Below are positions 58,965-64,000 of a stretch of 64,000 nucleotides of DNA, one piece after another; position 1 is the stretch's first letter, and the number at the start of each line of letters is the position of its first letter. The DNA is from Symsagittifera roscoffensis (Eukaryota; Xenacoelomorpha; Acoela; Convolutidae). The stretch spans positions 2,046,001-2,110,000 of the forward strand of contig NC_087068.1 of NCBI RefSeq assembly GCF_963678635.1, in the 5' to 3' direction. The translations under genes were made by a program, and so were the position numbers. The notes beneath the pieces are model-generated. The model was not told the DNA's origin, did not search any database, and saw only the letters and a program-made list of their open reading frames with translations.

Positions 58965-60600
58965 TTATTGTTGTTGTTCCGGTGCCGCTATAGAAATTTT
59001 CTCTGAAGAGTCTTTACTGTTTATTGATATTGGCTTTCCCGGCGCCTTTGTTAGCGTTGCCTGATCTGTCCCTGTTGACTTCTTTGTCGGTTCTACTGCT
59101 GCTGGCTGATGAGGTGTCTTCTTCACGTCAACTCGTTTGAGGGAGGGTGCCGTATTCTCCAAAGCTGTCGAAGTTCAATCGTCGCTTGAAGAAGTTTCCG
59201 ATTCGTTCGTATCTCTCCTATCTGTCGCTTTGAATGTAATTTCCATGCCTGTCTGGGGTTGGCTTTCCACACGTTTTTTTCCCACTTTTACCCTTTTTCG
59301 TACCATTTTTTTAGGTATTTTTTTGGATGTGTTCCTTAATGTTATTGACTACCTGTTTTTGGGTTCCTTTATATTTACAATTTAGGGCCTCCCATTCTTT
59401 AGCTAGTGATTGTCCTGATCTCACACTTGCACAGCTGTGAGTTCCGGATACTTTAGGGTCGCGTTTGATGGTTCCGGTAGATTCTTCATCGGGCGACTTT
59501 TGATTCTGGCTTAAGTTTTGGAATAGCATTGTAATCATTATTATCTCTGGCGTGAGTGAAGAATGCATCAGTGTCTTCCAATCTAAACCAGCGGGCTTGG
59601 CGTTTGCCCAGCTTAAGTTATTTGGTGAGCTGATTGTTGCTTTGTTTGATAATGGTGTGTTCGGTTTGCGGCCCTTGTGGGCATCAAATGACGAAAACTT
59701 TAAAATTCCGTAGGGAGTTATTCTTAATAATTTACGAATTCGGAAACATCAGATGCCAGTTTATGTGGGGAGTTATTTCAGTCTGTTTGCATGGTCCCTA
59801 ACCAGCCTTTCAGTGTTTGTATTAGCCGCTCGACAACCCCTATGGATCTGTGGTTGTCTAACGGGGCAAAAAGGAGTTTTATGTTGTTTGATTTGCAAAA
59901 GACTTAGACTTTTTTGGCTCTTAAAGTTTCTGCTTGATCGCACCTTAGTTTTCTGGGGACTTCATCTTTTGATATGTACCTTTCCATAAAATTTTCAGCG
60001 ATATCTGCTGTTGTGTTTAATATTAAATTTTGCTGTTGAGAATTTTGACTATTTGTCAACCGCAACTAAAATATACGAGTCCCTATTTAGTTCCTCGGGT
60101 AGGGTGCCAGCAAAATCTTGTTGTACCTCCTCATTTGGTTCATCAAATGGCTCTCTTTATTATGTTTGTAATTTTTGTATTGCAGGTTTTTGATTTATAC
60201 CTTGTTTTGTGCAGTGTCGGCAATTTCGAGCTAACTGCACAGATGTTTGATGAATGTGGTGAAGTCAGATGTTCTCACACGGATCTAACATTGCCGCAGC
60301 TCCGAGATGCAGTTACTGAAAGCTGTCCAGGATGGTCTGACCTAGTTGTTGGGGTATGATGATGCGGTCATCTATCAGGAGGCAGTCATCTTTGACATGA
60401 AGTCGTTTTCTAACGTGGTACGAACAGTCTCCATATGCGCATTTCGGTGCCTCTCATTCTTGTTTTTGTACGAAGGTTACTAATGGTGTAATGTTCCGGT
60501 CCCTGTCTGTGGCTGCGGGTGTGAATTTTACGCCCGTCACCTGTTGTAGGTTCTTTCGGTATAGTGGTGTGTCTTTCTCTGCCTCTGTTGCTGTTCCTCG
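58965..60600 (-). pseudogene. Ty3/Gypsy integrase and tail (C2 copy)
   Basis: Same content as 50508-52142: HHCC-type zinc part at about 60170-60385, catalytic-core motifs at about 59740-60165, tail 58965-59568. It shares the stops seen in C1, so inactivation preceded the duplication. It is continuous with the rest of the element to the right. Confidence 0.85.
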
Positions 60601-61200
60601 GTCCGCCGTGACTACCACGCCTGCCATTATTAGTTCGTGGCTGGCTTCGAGTTATTTTCCGGTCATCGTTGGTGGTGCTTCAGTCGGCGATGTTTCCTCT
60701 GAACATTTTGTTCTGTGTTGACCCTGCTTACGCTGTATTTGTACTGCTAGTTTTCTATTACTGTCAGCTCTGTTTGCACTTTTACATAGTTCTGTCGTTT
60801 TTGGCTTGAGTTTTTTTGCGGTTACTTTCTCCTCGCTGTTTCCCTTCTGGGAACTTGATGGGCAGTCTGCCAAAGCAATTTTCGGGAATCTTTGAGGTTT
60901 CTTGATTGGTATTAGCTCTCGTGCATTGTGGATGTTTATTGCGGGCTTGTTGTAGTTGAATTCGAGAATCACGTAGTCCAACGCTCGTAGGTTGTTGCCG
61001 TCGTCTTTCTGTGCCATCTTGGGTCTGAAAAGCTTTCCTCTCTGTCCGATTTCCCTCTCCAGACCAGCTCCGTGTTTCTCCCTCGTGGTTGCGTGTGTGG
61101 TTGTTTTGAGCTCCATCCCCCTCGGGATCTTGAACTATCGGTGGTGAATCCTCCCTTGGAACCTTTTTTTTGTTTCTCCATCTCTTTTTCTCTAAGTTGT
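60601..61200 (-). pseudogene. Gypsy linker region between RNase H and integrase
   Basis: An open frame 60652-61116 on the minus strand is very basic and Ser/Thr-rich (KKLKPKTTELCKSANRADSN) and contains LRALDYVILEFNYNKPAIN. It lies between the RNase H part and the integrase zinc domain of the same element. No domain is recognised; an inserted low-complexity linker is the simplest reading. Confidence 0.45.
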
Positions 61201-61379
61201 GCTCCGTTGTATCAATGAAATGGCTATAATTTGGTTCTTTTGGATTTTTGGTCAGCTAATTTTAGGTCAAGTGACTAATTTTGTTTTGAGTCAGATGACT
61301 GTTTTTGATGTTCTTTGATTGTTTGAAATACACTTAAGATTTCAATTGTGCTTTAATTTCCTTTCTTTTACCGCGCGCT

Positions 61380-62415
61380 TTTTGATCAGCTGGTTTGGTG
61401 CTCGGTTTTGCTTGGCTAGTTTGTTAAGTAAGTTGTTTTCAATCAACTCAAGATTGAAATTGAACGAGTTAATTAACGCCACAACAAATTTCTCATCATA
61501 TTCGCAGGCAGATAGCTCTTATCTTACCGGGTTTCTAGACCTATAATCTATTAGTCCAATTTTTGTTCCCGCCAGGCGTTTCATTTTAAAAGTAAAGGGG
61601 GTTAATCTGCTTTGGTTAGTCTTTGATTCTTCGCTGACGTTTAATGCGCTGATTAAAACTTGTTGGTCTGTGGTGACGGTGAACATTTTGCCGTTTAAGT
61701 AGTATTTGAAATGTTCGATCGCCTACATCAACCCTAGCAATTCTAGTTCATTCACGGAGTATTTTTGTTCTAGGGAACTCAGTTTTCTTGAGACATAAGC
61801 GCCTGCTACCCAGCTTTCATCTGTAAAACGCTCGAGTGCGGCTCCTACCTATAAAACAGATGCGTCGCACACCCTCTGGGTCTCTAAAATTTGGTCAAAA
61901 TGTTTGTTTTCTGTTATTTCAGATATGAGTTTTAGAATGTCATGGAATGCGGCTGTGTGTCCTGCTTCCAGTCCAGAGGTTTGTATTTATCTGAGATTGT
62001 TAAAATTGGTTTAAGTGCTGATGCACTCTTTGCGATGTTTAGTATTCTTGTGAGGTGGTATATGGACCCCATGAAACTTTTCAGTAGTTTGAATATTTTT
62101 GGTTTTTGGGAGTTTTTGCATTGCGTCTGTTTTCCAAGTTGAAGGTTTTTGTGCCCTCGCCACTTGTGCTGTAACTCAACCATTCTAACTGTTCGAAAGC
62201 AAATTTGCATTTACCTAGTGACAATGTTAAGTTCGGTTGATCAGTTGTTTCAGTACTTTGTTTAATATATTTTTTTTGCGTTTCTTTTGATTCTTTCGTT
62301 ACGAGTAAAATGTCATCAAGATACGCAAATGTGTTTTCGCAATCCGTAAGTGTATGATCTATAGCTCTTTAAAATTCGGCCGGCTCATCTGTTTAAAACC
62401 TTGTTTGAAACTGGT
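61380..62415 (-). pseudogene. Ty3/Gypsy reverse transcriptase and RNase H, truncated by gap
   Basis: Minus strand from the gap: EPAEF, stop, RAIDHTL, then the polymerase motif FAYLDDILLVTKE (near 62300), KCKFAFEQLEWLSY, KLLKSFMGSIYHLTRILNIA (connection region), then RNase H: RVCDAS, VSRKLSSLEQKYSVNELELL, AIEHFKYYLNGKMFTVTTDQ, followed by GTKIGLIDYRSRNPV and YDEKFVVALINSF. Frames change several times and TAA or TAG replace expected Gln or Trp codons. The start of the enzyme is lost in the N run. Long terminal repeats and gag were not found in the window. Confidence 0.85.
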
Positions 62416-62615
62416 NNNNNNNNNNNNNNNNNNNNNNNNNNNNNNNNNNNNNNNNNNNNNNNNNNNNNNNNNNNNNNNNNNNNNNNNNNNNNNNNNNNNN
62501 NNNNNNNNNNNNNNNNNNNNNNNNNNNNNNNNNNNNNNNNNNNNNNNNNNNNNNNNNNNNNNNNNNNNNNNNNNNNNNNNNNNNNNNNNNNNNNNNNNNN
62601 NNNNNNNNNNNNNNN
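62416..62615. other. Assembly gap, 200 N
   Basis: Exactly 200 N bases; the true distance is unknown. It interrupts the reverse transcriptase, and the sequence to its right does not continue that element. Confidence 1.
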
Positions 62616-62838
62616 GTATGAAACTGTAACATGCTCTCAATCACTGGATGGTTTATGCAAAAAACCGAAAACAAAGTTAACAGAAAGCAAGGAAAGAGTT
62701 GTTGAACGAGTTTTGTGCGCTTCGGTGCTTCAATTAATCATAAGCATTTCGGGTAGTTGGACTGTCAAGATTGCAGCACGCACTAGACCAATTTTATTTT
62801 ATCACCTCCTTATTTTGCTGCATTTTAGTTGACCATAA
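62616..62838. other. No gene recognised
   Basis: Short flank between the gap and a TIR element. Confidence 0.4.
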
Positions 62839-63372
62839 CGTTACAAGGCCAAACTTTGTACTGTTTGAGTTTTATGCGCATTTCATTATAGGCTGAAAAA
62901 AACGACTTTGTCGTGGAATCTTGAACAAACCGATTGTTCTTTGATAATTTCGCTGGTGTGGATTTCTGGGGAGAAATGTCTAAAACATTGGATCCCTCCA
63001 AATCGCTCCAAAAGCAGCAAACTTTGCAGGAGTACAATTTGTGGAATCCAAAAACGCATTTTTGAAGCGTAATCCGCATTGTAAGCGGAATTAGCGAGTT
63101 ATGTGCCGAATCCGCTTACATTTGTAAATTCCGATTATAAATTTGCAGTTTCACTTGCATTAACGTAATGCTATAAAAATTTGCGGACTCCGCTTACAAA
63201 TGCGGAATCCCCCCAACAACCTGCCATATTTGCTAAATGTGAACTCAGCAACAGTTTGGCGAGTGGATTCCTTTGTCAATTTGATTCGGAACATGTTCAA
63301 AGGCTTTTTTTTCGAGGGTTTCAGGATCGTACACCGGTGAGCGTATCCAAAATAGGGTTTGGTCTCGTAATG
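62839..63372. mobile_element. Small diverged member of the GCGGAATCC TIR family
   Basis: Left end CGTTACAAGGCCAAACTTTG, right end GTTTGGTCTCGTAATG, which are inverse versions of the family terminus. Inside are GTGGAATCC, GCGGAATT and GCGGAATCCC motifs, but no 165-bp satellite. About 530 bp. Confidence 0.65.
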
Positions 63373-64000
63373 CACGATTGCCCTCAATGCCCTGAAATTT
63401 TTTGTGTTTATAAATTTTTCACAACTATTTTTCAGACTGTTGAATCTCAATTCTGATTGGCTAATCCTTATTTACAATGAATTTTTCCCTCAATAGCTAA
63501 GAGTTCTTCCCAAAATGTGAAATAAATAGCAACTCACGCTTGTTTTTTAGGTAGAAAGGCCCTTATTGTATGTAAAACAGATAGATCAAATATGATGGAG
63601 CCAATGTAATACTGTCAGAATATGAACCAAAAATGGGAACTGATTGTTTCGAGTTTGACTCACAAAGATAAGGTTTTTCATCAACAACAAGTTTTAGCAG
63701 AGTCATAAATTATTGTGAGTATTATCTGAAAACTAGAATAAAATTACACCATCTCAGCAAATATCTGTTGTAACAATTCCTTCTGTATGAAGAGATGTGA
63801 AAATTATTGAAATTTAAAAAAAAATAAGACAATTTATTTCAAAGAAGACACTCGATGAGTTTAACGCAAGGTTTTCAAAATGGGTAAGTTTATTGAGATT
63901 TATTAATAAAAAACATAACAAAATCTGTAATAAATTTGCTCGAAAGCTTTGGATTTGTTGTTGGTTCGCAGTTATTTTATAACATAATCTTATATACGAA
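63373..64000. other. No gene recognised
   Basis: AT-rich DNA. An AAAATGGGTAAGT near 63878 could be a start codon followed by a donor, but nothing else supports it. Confidence 0.4.

Larger units (their letters stand above)
52146..60599. repeat. Tandem segmental duplication unit C2 (8.45 kb)
   Basis: Second copy of C1 in direct orientation, differing by scattered substitutions and small indels. Its right end runs on into the rest of the Gypsy element, so C2 keeps the original right-hand context while C1 keeps the original left-hand context. Confidence 0.95.

Noticed and set aside
1957-62415. Alternative genetic code reading TAA/TAG as Gln
   Set aside because: Some stops replace Gln codons, but others stand where Trp or aromatic residues are expected and TGA also appears; decay by C-to-T and G-to-A fits better, and the 587-codon gene needs no recoding.
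62354-62832. Open frames running through the N gap
   Set aside because: Their length comes from the run of N bases.
1-64000. tRNA, rRNA or snRNA genes
   Set aside because: None noticed by eye; a covariance-model scan would be needed to exclude them, and I could not run one.

Overview
The window is eukaryotic and almost certainly from an animal. It is AT-rich, coding pieces are separated by GT-AG introns, and there are several kinds of satellite, terminal-inverted-repeat (TIR) elements and a Ty3/Gypsy retrotransposon. Recognisable gene families are Artemis/SNM1 nuclease, a KDM2/7-like JmjC demethylase, SET methyltransferase, RING finger and B-box. I cannot name the species. A 200-N assembly gap lies at 62416-62615.

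Left third (1-24 kb). Remnants of chromatin and DNA-repair genes alternate with repeats. On the minus strand are an Artemis (DCLRE1C)-like N-terminal region (1957-2656), a small RING gene in a GC-rich patch (4370-4973), a KDM2/7-like JmjC gene (about 5137-7192) and a KMT5A-like SET gene (18256-20099). A possible second SET end sits on the plus strand (20880-21375). The Artemis, JmjC and 18-kb SET loci each keep recognisable domain order, and the latter two keep splice sites, yet each carries about one in-frame stop and two frameshifts. They are therefore called pseudogenes, with assembly error as the alternative. A Gypsy integrase with its catalytic core deleted lies at 16.1-17.4 kb. Between these are a GGGATTTTGTCAGTA minisatellite (9.0-9.7 kb) that reverses direction at a palindrome, about 200-bp repeats at 3.3-4.1 kb, and other small arrays.

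Middle (23.6-28.4 kb). This is the best-preserved coding part on the minus strand: an unidentified gene whose three proposed exons join in frame (23650-24831), and an intact intronless 587-codon B-box/coiled-coil protein (24994-26757).

Right half (28.6-60.6 kb). This is built from two successive tandem segmental duplications. Units A (28646-35496) and B (35497-43894) are older and differ by many indels. Units C1 (43697-52142) and C2 (52146-60599) are nearly identical, with C1 starting inside the tail of B. A and B carry a TIR element that encloses a 165-bp satellite array, and each ends in a degenerate array of about 61 bp. C1 and C2 each carry a 2.2-kb element with 527-bp inverted arms, the first exons of a RING gene, and the integrase end of a minus-strand Gypsy element. 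The reverse transcriptase and RNase H of that element survive only beyond C2 (to the gap at 62.4 kb).

Two short motifs recur across the window: the dyad TGCGGAATCCGCA (with TG/CA variants) and CAGTATTTGGGAT. The most unusual architecture is the satellite-bearing TIR family, together with a separate two-monomer satellite insert in B flanked by 32-bp direct repeats.
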